Shown in pieces: positions 33,901 through 42,021 of a stretch of 64,000 nucleotides of DNA. Under the pieces are notes generated by a model. It saw only the letters and a list, made by a program, of their open reading frames with translations, searched no databases and was not told where the DNA came from. Source of the stretch: JBHIKY01 sp042139015 (GTDB taxonomy: Bacteria > Bacillota > Bacilli > Bacillales > Marinococcaceae); contig NZ_JBHIKY010000015.1 of NCBI RefSeq assembly GCF_042139015.1, positions 26,732 to 90,731 of the forward strand. Reading direction: 5' to 3'. The first letter of the stretch is position 1. Each line of letters begins with the position of its first letter. The position numbers were made by a program, and so were the translations under genes.

Positions 33901-34605
33901 TGGAATAACTGGCAGCACATCAAGAATCATCCAAGACGGATCATTGCCTGAATTACGGAATGCCTCAAGAACTTCCAGTCGCTTGATAGCTCGTGTACGG
34001 CGTTGTCCCTGCGCTGTTTCCAGCTCCTCTTTCAGGAGTTTGACCTCTTTTTCAAGGTCAATGTCCATTAAGAGCTTACGGATTGATTCCGCCCCCATTT
34101 GGGCACTGAATCCGCGGCCGTATTTGTCGTAATACGCACGGTATTCCTTTTCCGAAAGGAGCTGCTTGTATTCAAGCGGTGTTTCGCCAGCGTCTGTCAC
34201 TACATAGGAAGCAAAATAAATTACTTCCTCGAGTGAACGCGGCGACATATCGAGTACGAGGCCCATTCGGCTCGGAATGCCTTTAAAATACCAAATGTGG
34301 GAGACAGGAGCAGCCAGCTCGATATGACCCATACGCTCTCTGCGCACTTTTGATCGAGTTACTTCAACTCCACAGCGGTCACAAACGACCCCTTTATAAC
34401 GGACACGTTTATATTTCCCGCAGTGGCACTCCCAATCTTTTTGTGGACCGAAAATTCTTTCGCAGAAGAGGCCGTCTTTTTCAGGCTTCAACGTACGATA
34501 GTTGATCGTTTCAGGCTTTTTCACTTCTCCGCGTGACCAGGAGCGTATTTTGTTCGGTGAAGCGAGGCCTATTTTCATGTATTCAAAATTATTCACATCA
34601 ATCAA
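30988..34605 (-). CDS. rpoC: DNA-directed RNA polymerase beta-prime subunit
   Basis: A 1205-residue beta-prime subunit. N-terminal zinc site CHCGKYKRVRYKGVVCDRC, the catalytic magnesium loop NADFDGDQMAVH, the bridge-helix and trigger-loop region around GEPGTQLTMRTFHTGG and the second zinc site CDTRHGVCKKCYG are all intact. TTG at 34605 with GGGAGG eight bases upstream is the start. A 182-bp gap parts it from rpoB, longer than in B. subtilis, with no clear gene or terminator in it. Together with RpoA and RpoB it makes the core enzyme. Confidence 0.99.
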   Translation of the reverse strand: MIDVNNFEYMKIGLASPNKIRSWSRGEVKKPETINYRTLKPEKDGLFCERIFGPQKDWECHCGKYKRVRYKGVVCDRCGVEVTRSKVRRERMGHIELAAPVSHIWYFKGIPSRMGLVLDMSPRSLEEVIYFASYVVTDAGETPLEYKQLLSEKEYRAYYDKYGRGFSAQMGAESIRKLLMDIDLEKEVKLLKEELETAQGQRRTRAIKRLEVLEAFRNSGNDPSWMILDVLPVIPPELRPMVQLDGGRFATSDLNDLYRRVINRNNRLKRLLDLGAPNIIVQNEKRMLQEAVDALIDNGRRGRPVTGPGNRPLKSLSHMLKGKQGRFRQNLLGKRVDYSGRSVIVVGPALKMYQCGLPKEMALELFKPFVMKELVSRGLAHNIKSAKRKVERVHSEVWDVLEDVITEHPVLLNRAPTLHRLGIQAFEPTLVEGRAIKLHPLVCTAYNADFDGDQMAVHVPLSAEAQAEARILMLAAQNILNPKDGKPVVTPSQDMVLGNYYLTLEREKAVGEGSVFKDTNEALTAYQNGYVHLHSRIALPVSSVNKTNFTDDQTKKLLMTTVGKLIFNEILPKSFPYINEPTATNLDIALPDKYLVATDANIKKEFENRELVPPFKKGFLGDIIAAVFKSFQIIETSKMLDRMKDLGFYYSTKAGITVGISDIVVLPDKQVILDEAEEKVDRVMKQFRRGLITEEERYNKVISIWSVAKDTIQDKLMGTLDNMNPIFMMSDSGARGNASNFTQLAGMRGLMANPSGRIIELPIKSSFREGLTVLEYFISTHGARKGLADTALKTADSGYLTRRLVDVAQDVIVREDDCGTDRGLDVFPLREGNELIENLHDRLVGRVAFKTVRHPETEEVLAKKGELINEDKATLIEEAGVEIVTIRSVFTCDTRHGVCKKCYGKNLATGSDVEVGEAVGIIAAQSIGEPGTQLTMRTFHTGGVAGDDITQGLPRIQELFEARNPKGQALISELSGTVTDIKDQQDKKEVTVQGELETRSYTTPYGARLKVELNEEVKAGQALTEGSIDPKELLKVTGLQEVQEYLLKEVQKVYRMQGVEIGDKHVEVMVRQMLRKIRVSDSGDTDVLPGSLVEIHHFDSANEKVLRDGSQPAVGNPVILGITKASLETDSFLSAASFQETTRVLTDAAIKGKRDELVGLKENVIIGKLVPAGTGMPRYRTLEVDKPGETLPEMERVGEEPVTQE

Positions 34606-34787
34606 GGGGTCAACCTCCCTTTCAAACTTGGGGATGGTGATTCATAAGCAGAGTAACTATTCTACCGGCGGCAGTTTGACGCGTCATACCCTCTGGTGCT
34701 GAGGATGTTCCTGGAGAACAGGCACAGACGGCTGCTGCCTTAATCGACATGCAGCCAGTTCTTGTGCACTTTTTTCCTCTTTACGCA

Positions 34788-37700
34788 TTAGATGTTTTCG
34801 CTCTGTTCCATTTTCAGGTTCAACTTATCGCCGGCCTGTTCGTCTTCATCGTCAAGTTCTCTCATTTCTATCTCTTCTTCATTGCTGGACAGCATCTTCA
34901 CGTCCATTCCAAGACTTTGAAGCTCTTTAATTAATACTTTAAAGGACTCCGGCACGCCAGGTTCCGGCACGTTTTCCCCTTTTACAATCGCTTCATACGT
35001 CTTCACCCGTCCGACAACATCATCTGATTTCACTGTCAGTATTTCTTGAAGAGTGTAAGCAGCGCCGTAGGCTTCAAGTGCCCATACTTCCATTTCTCCG
35101 AAACGCTGGCCGCCGAACTGGGCTTTCCCGCCAAGCGGCTGCTGAGTAACAAGAGAGTAAGGTCCGGTGGAACGGGCGTGAAGCTTATCGTCCACCATAT
35201 GAGCAAGCTTGATCATATACATAACACCGACAGACACTCGGTTATCAAACGGTTCGCCTGATCGTCCGTCATATAATACCGTTTTTCCGTCGCGTGCAAT
35301 TCCTGCTTCTTCGAGCGTTTCCCACACATCTTCTTCCCGGGCTCCGTCAAATACCGGAGTGGCCATGTGAAGTTTGAGGGAACGGGCAGCCATACCGAGA
35401 TGCATTTCAAGGACCTGGCCGATATTCATTCGCGAAGGTACACCAAGCGGGTTAAGCATAATATCGATTGGCGTTCCGTCAGGAAGATATGGCATATCTT
35501 CCTCCGGCAGAATCCGTGAAATAACACCTTTATTTCCGTGACGGCCTGCCATTTTATCGCCTTCATGAATCTTCCGCTTCTGCACAATGTACGCGCGGAC
35601 GAGTTGATTCACGCCAGGAGGTAGTTCGTCGCCGTCTTCTCTGTTAAAGATTTTTACGTCGAGAACGATTCCGTCGGCTCCGTGCGGAACGCGCAGTGAG
35701 GTATCCCGCACTTCGCGGGCTTTCTCGCCAAAGATAGCATGAAGCAGCCGCTCTTCTGCAGTCAGCTCCGTCATTCCCTTCGGTGTTACTTTTCCGACGA
35801 GAATGTCTCCATCCTTTACTTCTGCCCCAACGCGGATAATGCCACGTTCGTCAAGGTTTTTCAGCGCATCTTCCCCGACATTCGGAATATCACGTGTAAT
35901 TTCTTCCGGTCCGAGCTTCGTATCGCGTGCTTCCGACTCATATTCTTCAATATGAACCGAGGTGTAAACATCGTCCTTCACGAGCCGTTCACTAAGGATG
36001 ATCGCATCCTCGTAGTTGTAACCGTCCCAAGTCATAAATCCGACGAGTACATTTCGGCCGAGTGCCATTTCACCTTTATCCATCGAAGGTCCGTCCGCCA
36101 GCACTTCACCTTTCTCAATGCGGTCTCCTTCACTTACGATCGGACGCTGATTGTAGCTTGTTCCCTGGTTCGAACGAATATATTTCGAGAGCTTATATTT
36201 TTCAATATCAGTCTCTACTTCATTTCCATCTACATCTTCTAACTTGCGAAGCCAGATTTCCCGGGCTGTTACTCGTTCAATTGTTCCTTTTGTTCTTGAA
36301 ACAATTGCTGCCCCGGAGTCTTTTGCGGACACATATTCCATACCTGTGCCGACAAGCGGTGCTTCCGGCTCAAGCAGAGGTACAGCCTGACGCTGCATGT
36401 TCGCACCCATCAAAGCACGGTTCGAGTCATCGTTTTCAAGGAACGGAATACAAGCAGTCGCAGCAGAAACCACCTGCTTCGGCGACACATCCATATAGTC
36501 AATTTTTTCCTTTGGTACAATTGTGTTTTCCCCGCGGAAACGGGCAATAATATTATCATTAGTAAACGTTCCGTCTTCGTTAAGCTTCGCGTTGGCCTGG
36601 GCTACAACGTAATTATCCTCTTCATCAGCTGTCAGGTAGTCACATTCGAGTGTTACTCTACCTGTCTCCGGGTCGATCCGGCGGTAGGCCGTTTCGATGA
36701 AGCCGAATTCGTTTACTTTTGCATAGCTTGAGAGGGAGTTAATCAACCCGATATTCGGACCTTCCGGCGTTTCAATCGGACACATCCGCCCATAGTGGGA
36801 GTAGTGTACGTCACGAACTTCGAACCCGGCACGCTCACGCGTAAGTCCGCCTGGCCCAAGCGCTGATAGACGGCGTTTGTGCGTCAGTTCAGCAAGCGGA
36901 TTGGTCTGATCCATAAATTGAGAAAGCTGGGAGCTTCCGAAAAACTCTTTAATAGAAGCAATCACCGGGCGGATATTAATAAGTGCCTGCGGTGTGATCG
37001 CACTTGCGTCCTGAATGGACATCCGTTCGCGCACAACCCGTTCCATTCTTGAGAGACCGATACGGAATTGGTTTTGCAGAAGCTCTCCGACCGAGCGGAG
37101 GCGGCGGTTGCCCAGATGGTCAATATCATCGGTAAGGCCTACGCCTTGAAGTAGATTGAAAAAGTAGTTTATTGAAGCAACAATATCTTCCGGAGTTATA
37201 TTCTTAATACCGCGGTCAATATTACCGTTGCTGATTACATTAATAATTCTTTCTTCATCCTGATAATCTTCAGGAGAATGGATTTTAATCGATTGTACGT
37301 TCAGGTCCGCTTCTTCCATGACCCCGCCTGATACGGTAAAACGCTTAAAGCCGACGTTGTTTTCCAGATAAGGAATCAATCGGTCCAGCGTTCTGCGGTC
37401 AAGAATTGTTCCTTCTTCCGCAAGAATTTCCCCCGTTTCCGGGTCTGCGAGAGTTTCCGCAAGACGCTGATTAAACAGACGATTTTTTATATGAAGCTTC
37501 TTATTAATCTTGTAGCGCCCAACATTTGCGAGATCATAGCGCTTCGGATCAAAGAATCTAGTGTTCAGCAGGCTTTTTGCACTCTCTACTGTCGGCGGCT
37601 CTCCAGGACGGAGGCGCTCATAGATTTCGAGTAGTGCTTTTTCCGTGCCATCTGTATTGTCTTTTTCCAATGTATTGCGTAAGTACTCATCTTCTCCGAG

Positions 37701-38339
37701 CAAATCAATGATCTCTTGATCAGATCCGAACCCGAGCGCACGCAGCAATACCGTAACAGGTATCTTTCTGGTACGGTCGATTCTAACGTAGACATTCTCT
37801 TTCGCATCAGTTTCCAGCTCCAGCCAGGCACCGCGGTTCGGAATAACGGTAGTCGTATAGCCCTTTTTACCGTTCTTGTCCGTTTTTTGATTGAAATACA
37901 CACTCGGTGAACGCACCAGCTGAGAAACGATAACACGCTCTGCCCCGTTAATAATAAACGTACCGGTATCTGTCATAAGCGGGAAATCTCCCATAAAGAC
38001 TTCCTGTTCTTTCACTTCGCCGGTTTCTTTGTTCATCAGCCGCACCTTTACTCGAAGCGGAGCTGAATATGTGACGTCCCGTTCTTTTGATTCATCAATC
38101 GTATACTTAGGATCTCCTAAACTATAATCAATGAACTCCAGAACTAAATTACCGGTAAAATCTTCAATCGGTGAAATATCCGAAAACATTTCACGAATTC
38201 CCTCATCAAGAAACCATTGATAAGAAGCCGTCTGAATTTCAATCAGATTTGGAAGCTCCAGCACTTCATTAATTCTTGCATAGCTTCTTCTGTGGCGGTG
38301 GCGTCCAAATTGAATAAGTTGACCTGCCAACTGATTCAC
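34788..38339 (-). CDS. rpoB: DNA-directed RNA polymerase beta subunit
   Basis: A 1183-residue beta subunit. The rifampicin pocket (SSQLSQFMDQTNPLAELTHK, then RRLSALGPGGL) has the sensitive residues throughout. Catalytic and DNA-clamp motifs GPNIGLINSLS, DGYNYEDAI and KMAGRHGNKGV are intact; the C-terminal tail is short and acidic, typical of Bacillales. A sigma-A promoter overlaps the end of the methyltransferase gene upstream, and a long leader with an attenuator-like hairpin precedes it. Confidence 0.99.
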   Translation of the reverse strand: MNQLAGQLIQFGRHRHRRSYARINEVLELPNLIEIQTASYQWFLDEGIREMFSDISPIEDFTGNLVLEFIDYSLGDPKYTIDESKERDVTYSAPLRVKVRLMNKETGEVKEQEVFMGDFPLMTDTGTFIINGAERVIVSQLVRSPSVYFNQKTDKNGKKGYTTTVIPNRGAWLELETDAKENVYVRIDRTRKIPVTVLLRALGFGSDQEIIDLLGEDEYLRNTLEKDNTDGTEKALLEIYERLRPGEPPTVESAKSLLNTRFFDPKRYDLANVGRYKINKKLHIKNRLFNQRLAETLADPETGEILAEEGTILDRRTLDRLIPYLENNVGFKRFTVSGGVMEEADLNVQSIKIHSPEDYQDEERIINVISNGNIDRGIKNITPEDIVASINYFFNLLQGVGLTDDIDHLGNRRLRSVGELLQNQFRIGLSRMERVVRERMSIQDASAITPQALINIRPVIASIKEFFGSSQLSQFMDQTNPLAELTHKRRLSALGPGGLTRERAGFEVRDVHYSHYGRMCPIETPEGPNIGLINSLSSYAKVNEFGFIETAYRRIDPETGRVTLECDYLTADEEDNYVVAQANAKLNEDGTFTNDNIIARFRGENTIVPKEKIDYMDVSPKQVVSAATACIPFLENDDSNRALMGANMQRQAVPLLEPEAPLVGTGMEYVSAKDSGAAIVSRTKGTIERVTAREIWLRKLEDVDGNEVETDIEKYKLSKYIRSNQGTSYNQRPIVSEGDRIEKGEVLADGPSMDKGEMALGRNVLVGFMTWDGYNYEDAIILSERLVKDDVYTSVHIEEYESEARDTKLGPEEITRDIPNVGEDALKNLDERGIIRVGAEVKDGDILVGKVTPKGMTELTAEERLLHAIFGEKAREVRDTSLRVPHGADGIVLDVKIFNREDGDELPPGVNQLVRAYIVQKRKIHEGDKMAGRHGNKGVISRILPEEDMPYLPDGTPIDIMLNPLGVPSRMNIGQVLEMHLGMAARSLKLHMATPVFDGAREEDVWETLEEAGIARDGKTVLYDGRSGEPFDNRVSVGVMYMIKLAHMVDDKLHARSTGPYSLVTQQPLGGKAQFGGQRFGEMEVWALEAYGAAYTLQEILTVKSDDVVGRVKTYEAIVKGENVPEPGVPESFKVLIKELQSLGMDVKMLSSNEEEIEMRELDDEDEQAGDKLNLKMEQSENI

Positions 38340-38362
38340 CCCTTAAATCTCGCTTAATGTCG

Positions 38363-38380
38363 GCCTGTATTTATACAGGC
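38363..38380 (-). promoter_or_regulatory. Perfect hairpin 24 bp upstream of rpoB
   Basis: GCCTGTATAAATACAGGC is a perfect 18-bp palindrome close to the rpoB start. It could form a short hairpin in the leader. Its function is unknown; position suggests an effect on translation or mRNA stability. Confidence 0.4.
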
Positions 38381-38489
38381 GATGTGCACAAGACAGCTTT
38401 ATAAATTTATATAGCTACACATCAGGAAGGCATCATGCCGACCCTTTGTGTTAACCAAACAGCACTCTGGACTGTACGTTTTTAAGCAA

Positions 38490-38524
38490 AAGAAAAAATG
38501 GTTTCTTCTATATAAAAAACCACT
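38490..38524 (-). terminator. Terminator or attenuator in the rpoB leader
   Basis: On the minus strand TGGTTTTTT, loop ATATAG, AAGAAACCA, then TTTTTTCTTTT. It lies between the promoter at 38649-38677 and rpoB, so it could end the methyltransferase transcript and also attenuate rpoBC. The gap 38340-38673 holds this, the promoter and the hairpin at 38363, and no gene. Confidence 0.7.
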
Positions 38525-38648
38525 ATTTTCCAACTGTCAGTCCGATTATAATATTTTTCCCATTCTCTGCATTTTTTATTCATATATTTAAAAACAAAGA
38601 GCGGAAGAAGCCGTGGGTATCCAAACGGATACTTATACGCATTAAATA

Positions 38649-38677
38649 ACAATACCACAATTTCAATAGGCAGTCAA
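38649..38677 (-). promoter_or_regulatory. Promoter of rpoB-rpoC
   Basis: Minus-strand TTGACT (38677-38672), 17-bp spacer, TATTGT (38654-38649). A second, weaker possibility is an isolated TATAAT about 100 bp downstream with no good -35. Confidence 0.6.
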
Positions 38678-39282
38678 ATCTTTTTTGCAATAAAAATATA
38701 ATAACCTTTTTCTTTCTTTTTTGTCTCCACATAATCAAATAGAGAAGTCAGTTTTTCCTTTGCTGAAGGTGCTCCCTGTTTCTTTTGAATAACGACCCAC
38801 AGCTCTCCTTTTGGCACTAACTTCTTCCAGGACTGTTCAAACAGGGAGTGAACTACTTTTTTTCCAGCGCGGATTGGCGGGTTTGTAAGAATCGCCGCAA
38901 AATCATCCTTATCGATATTTTCTAAAAGGTTACTTTCTACTATTCTCGTGTTAGCAGCTCCTGCAGCTTCTGCATTTCTTTTCGCAAGCGCCAGTGCCCG
39001 TTCGTTCACGTCAGCCATCCATACTTGATGGCTGGTTTCTGCAGCAAGGGCAATTCCTATCGGCCCATATCCGCAGCCAATATCGGCAATATCACCGGCA
39101 GGTTCCGACCATTCAAAGCTTTCTATCAAAAGACGGCTGCCGAAATCGACTTCATTTTTTGAAAAAACTCCTCGGTCCCCAACGAATTTATACTGCCTGT
39201 TTCGCAGCCTTGCTGTTACCTGCGTTTCCCGACTCTCCGTTTTCGGCTGTTTATCGTAATAATGCCCGGCCAATTTCTTCAC
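38674..39282 (-). CDS. Class I SAM-dependent methyltransferase, RsmC-like (YbxB type)
   Basis: A 202-residue protein of the RsmC/RlmG-like MTS family. The SAM-binding motif is DIGCGYGPIGIALA and the N6-guanine/adenine-type catalytic motif is ILTNPPIRAG. The B. subtilis gene at this place (ybxB, between rplL and rpoB) is thought to encode a 16S rRNA guanine methyltransferase; substrate here is inferred from that. The terminator after rplL lies 80 bp upstream of the start, so it may be read through or from a separate weak promoter. Confidence 0.9.
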   Translation of the reverse strand: MKKLAGHYYDKQPKTESRETQVTARLRNRQYKFVGDRGVFSKNEVDFGSRLLIESFEWSEPAGDIADIGCGYGPIGIALAAETSHQVWMADVNERALALAKRNAEAAGAANTRIVESNLLENIDKDDFAAILTNPPIRAGKKVVHSLFEQSWKKLVPKGELWVVIQKKQGAPSAKEKLTSLFDYVETKKKEKGYYIFIAKKI

Positions 39283-39360
39283 GTCCTTATATCAACTTGG
39301 TTTTATTGTAGCAAAAAGAAAATAGACCTCTCAACCTCGGGCATTCATAATGGTTTATCA

Positions 39361-39397
39361 GAAAAAGAGCCTCCTCCATAAATGGAGAAGACTCTTG
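39361..39397 (-). terminator. Intrinsic terminator after rplL
   Basis: On the minus strand AGAGTCTTCTCC, loop ATTTAT, GGAGGAGGCTCT and TTTTTCT; about 17 bp after the rplL stop. Confidence 0.88.
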
Positions 39398-39413
39398 AAT
39401 CGTAAAGAGTGGA

Positions 39414-39776
39414 TTATTTAACTTCTACTTCAGCGCCAGCTTCTTCAAGCTTGCCTTTCACTTCATCAGCGTCTTCTTTAGAAACGCCTTCTTTGATTGG
39501 AGCAGGAGCACCGTCAACAAGTGCTTTTGCTTCTTTCAGGCCAAGACCAGTGATTTCACGCACTACCTTGATTACGCCGATTTTAGAGGAACCTGGGCTG
39601 TTAAGCACTACGTCAAATTCAGTCTGCTCTTCCTCAGCTTCAGCAGCTCCGCCGCCGCCAACAGCTACAGGAGCAGCCGCTGTTACGCCAAATTCTTCTT
39701 CAATTGCTTTAACGAGATCGTTCAGTTCAAGAACGGACATCTCTTTGATTTCTTCAATGATAGTTTCCTTACTCAT
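39414..39776 (-). CDS. rplL: 50S ribosomal protein L7/L12
   Basis: A 120-residue stalk protein: N-terminal dimerisation helices (SKETIIEEIKEMSVLELNDL), an alanine- and glycine-rich hinge (about 35-50) and the factor-binding C-terminal domain (KIGVIKVVREITGLGLKEAK). Several dimers bind L10 and recruit GTPase factors. It lies 85 bp after rplJ and shares its L10-controlled promoter. Confidence 0.99.
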   Translation of the reverse strand: MSKETIIEEIKEMSVLELNDLVKAIEEEFGVTAAAPVAVGGGGAAEAEEEQTEFDVVLNSPGSSKIGVIKVVREITGLGLKEAKALVDGAPAPIKEGVSKEDADEVKGKLEEAGAEVEVK

Positions 39777-39861
39777 TGTTCATCCTCCTTAGATGGATAA
39801 TTAATTTTTTGCGCGCTGAGCGCTCAGAATTAAACTGTCATTCTTCTTTCAAGAGCAGAGC

Positions 39862-40362
39862 TTATGCTCCCTCTTCTTCTTTTTGATCGGCAACAGCCTT
39901 GGTGGCCAATGCGAAGTTGCGGACCGGCGCCTGCAGGACGCTAAGCAGCATAGAAACAAGTCCGTCGTGGGATGGGAGGCTTGCAAGCTCCTTGATTTCT
40001 TCAAGAGAAGCCACCCGGCCTTCGATGACACCTGTTTTGATTTCCAGCTCTTCATGATCCTTAGCAAAACCATTCAATACCTTCGCCGGTGCTACGACAT
40101 CCTCCGTGCTTGTAGCAATGGCAGTTGGACCCGCAAGGAATTCATCCAGGTCGGTTAAATCCGATTTTTCTGTGGCGCGCTTAACCATCGAGTTCTTATA
40201 TACCTTAAAATCAACGTTCGCTTCACGAAGCTGCTTGCGCAGTTCAGTTATTTCGGAAACATCAAGTCCGCGGTAATCTACAACGATTGTAGAAACACTG
40301 TTTTGAAGCTTTTCAGTGATTTCCTGCACGACACCCTGCTTTTGTTCGATAACTTTGCTCAT
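39862..40362 (-). CDS. rplJ: 50S ribosomal protein L10
   Basis: A 166-residue L10. The N-terminal half (VIEQKQGVVQEITEKLQNSV; VVDYRGLDVSEITELRKQLR) binds 23S rRNA, and the C-terminal helix carries L7/L12 dimers. The L10-L12 complex represses this operon by binding the leader at 40427-40584. AGGAGGTG precedes the ATG. Confidence 0.99.
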   Translation of the reverse strand: MSKVIEQKQGVVQEITEKLQNSVSTIVVDYRGLDVSEITELRKQLREANVDFKVYKNSMVKRATEKSDLTDLDEFLAGPTAIATSTEDVVAPAKVLNGFAKDHEELEIKTGVIEGRVASLEEIKELASLPSHDGLVSMLLSVLQAPVRNFALATKAVADQKEEEGA

Positions 40363-40426
40363 CTGTCACACCTCCTGCTTTTGTCTCTGGCAAACCGCAA
40401 ACGGTAAGGTTTTATAAAATATAAAA

Positions 40427-40584
40427 GCCTTCGTGTCTGCAGACACGAAGGCATACGTTTTCTAATCAGTACATTCTCCTCCAGGGAAGAACGATTCGAA
40501 AACTACCTCGGCAGGAGATTAAGCCTTACACGGCACCTGCTGTCTGCGGTATCAAGATCATTTTATTCAAAGCGTTATCTACCG
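40427..40584 (-). ncRNA. L10 leader (autoregulatory RNA) with terminator
   Basis: The leader shows the conserved L10-binding kink-turn and stem sequences: GACAGCAGGTGCCGTGTAAG then TTAATCTCCTGCCGAGG, and ends in a perfect 26-bp hairpin GCCTTCGTGTCTGC/GCAGACACGAAGGC (40427-40452) followed by TTTTATATTTT. It matches the firmicute L10_leader family, in which the L10-L12 complex promotes termination or represses the rplJL genes. Confidence 0.9.
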
Positions 40585-40590
40585 CAGATA

Positions 40591-40619
40591 ATTATAACGG
40601 TTCAAACGCAATTCGTCAA
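40591..40619 (-). promoter_or_regulatory. Promoter of rplJ-rplL
   Basis: Minus-strand TTGACG (40619-40614), 17-bp spacer, perfect TATAAT (40596-40591), placed right after the rplA stop codon. Confidence 0.88.
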
Positions 40620-40623
40620 TGAT

Positions 40624-41322
40624 TTATTTTAAATTAAGCGTTGCAGTGCTGACTTTGATTCCAGGACCCATTGTGGACGCCACAGCGACGTTTTTCATGT
40701 ATGTCCCTTTAGCAGCTGCAGGCTTCGCTTTTACAAGAGTGTCTATAATCGTGTTGAAGTTTTCAAGCAGTTTGTCCGTATCAAAGGATACTTTCCCGAT
40801 CGGAGCATGAATGTTACCGGATTTATCTACACGGTACTCTACTTTACCTGCTTTGATTTCTTCGACAGCTTTTGTAACATCCATTGTTACTGTGCCTGTT
40901 TTTGGGTTCGGCATAAGCCCTTTTGGTCCGAGTGTTTTACCAAGCTTACCAACTTGAGCCATCATGTCCGGTGTCGCAACTACGACATCAAAATCAAACC
41001 ATCCCTGCTGAACTTTGTTTACCAGGTCTTCTTCTCCAACGTAATCTGCTCCGGCAGCTTCCGCTTCCTGAGCTTTCTCGCCTTTTGCGAAAACGAGAAC
41101 CTTCTGTGTTTTCCCGGTTCCGTTAGGAAGAACTACAGCGCCGCGGATCTGCTGATCATTTTTACGAGGATCAACTCCGAGACGAGCTGCTACTTCTACC
41201 GTTTCATCGAAATTAGCAACAGACGTTTTCTTTGCAAGCTCAATAGCTTCTTCCGCGCCATAGTGCTTTTCACGGTCAACAAGCTTCAGAGCATCTTGAT
41301 ACTTTTTACCTCTTTTAGCCAA
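40624..41322 (-). CDS. rplA: 50S ribosomal protein L1
   Basis: A 232-residue L1 (AKRGKKYQDALKLVDREKHY; TLGPKGLMPNPKTGTVTMDV). It forms the mobile stalk that handles E-site tRNA. The start is a TTG at 41322, with AGGAGG eight bases upstream; an extended frame of 26 codons has no ribosome site. It follows rplK by 116 bp, a gap that holds a long hairpin. Confidence 0.97.
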   Translation of the reverse strand: MAKRGKKYQDALKLVDREKHYGAEEAIELAKKTSVANFDETVEVAARLGVDPRKNDQQIRGAVVLPNGTGKTQKVLVFAKGEKAQEAEAAGADYVGEEDLVNKVQQGWFDFDVVVATPDMMAQVGKLGKTLGPKGLMPNPKTGTVTMDVTKAVEEIKAGKVEYRVDKSGNIHAPIGKVSFDTDKLLENFNTIIDTLVKAKPAAAKGTYMKNVAVASTMGPGIKVSTATLNLK

Positions 41323-41374
41323 TTTTATTTCCTCCTCGATTGTGGTTTTAGCGGTCAGACCTCCCACTATTAAA

Positions 41375-41421
41375 GGTTGCGAACGTAGTCTTCGCACCAA
41401 TCAGGTACGAATGTCGCAACC
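41375..41421 (-). promoter_or_regulatory. Hairpin in the rplK-rplA gap
   Basis: On the minus strand GGTTGCGACATTCG pairs with CGAACGT..TCGCAACC in a long imperfect stem, followed by AGTGGGAGG. A similar AGTGGGAGG occurs upstream of rplK (about 41912-41920). L1 or another regulator could bind these; this is inference from position and recurrence. Confidence 0.4.
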
Positions 41422-41438
41422 TCAGGCAAGGCAGTGCA

Positions 41439-41864
41439 TTAATCTTCGACGACAATACCCATGCTTCTGGCAGTACCTTCTACCATGCGCATTGCTGATT
41501 CCACGTCAGACGCATTTAAATCCGGCATCTTCGTTTCTGCAATCTCGCGTACTTTATCACGTTTAACCGTCGCTACTTTATTCTTGTTCGGTTCACCAGA
41601 ACCACTTTCCACGCCTGCAGCCTTCTTCAAAAGAACGGCAGCTGGTGGAGTTTTTGTAATGAAAGTAAAAGAACGGTCCTCATATACAGTGATTTCAACC
41701 GGAATAATCATTCCTGCATCTTCTGAAGTACGGGCGTTAAATTCTTTACAAAATCCCATGATATTCACGCCTGCCTGACCTAGTGCAGGACCAACCGGCG
41801 GGGCTGGATTTGCTTTCCCAGCAGGGATTTGAAGTTTGACAATTTTCTCGACTTTTTTAGCCAC
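41439..41864 (-). CDS. rplK: 50S ribosomal protein L11
   Basis: A 141-residue L11 (AKKVEKIVKLQIPAGKANPA; NARTSEDAGMIIPVEIT). It binds the GTPase-centre rRNA with L10 and is the target of thiostrepton; the proline-rich N-terminal domain is intact. GTG at 41864 with AAGGAGGTG upstream gives the family length, so the longer open frame is not used. It lies 157 bp after nusG. Confidence 0.98.
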   Translation of the reverse strand: MAKKVEKIVKLQIPAGKANPAPPVGPALGQAGVNIMGFCKEFNARTSEDAGMIIPVEITVYEDRSFTFITKTPPAAVLLKKAAGVESGSGEPNKNKVATVKRDKVREIAETKMPDLNASDVESAMRMVEGTARSMGIVVED

Positions 41865-42021
41865 GCGACACACCTCCTTAGTCCGTGATGTGGTTAACCG
41901 GGCGTACGGCCCTCCCACTCTTTATAGAATGAAACTCATTTCATTCTCATCGTGTCAAGTGCTTTTTCACACCGAAACATTAAAATCTTATCACTTCAGC
42001 TGAACTTCTGCAAGCCCTGAA

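Noticed and set aside
34606..34787. A small gene or terminator in the long rpoB-rpoC gap
   Set aside because: No frame with a ribosome site and no hairpin followed by a T-run was found; rpoC is probably read from the rpoB promoter.
40427..40452. Mobile-element inverted repeat
   Set aside because: The perfect 26-bp palindrome is the terminator of the L10 leader, with a T-run and correct position before rplJ.
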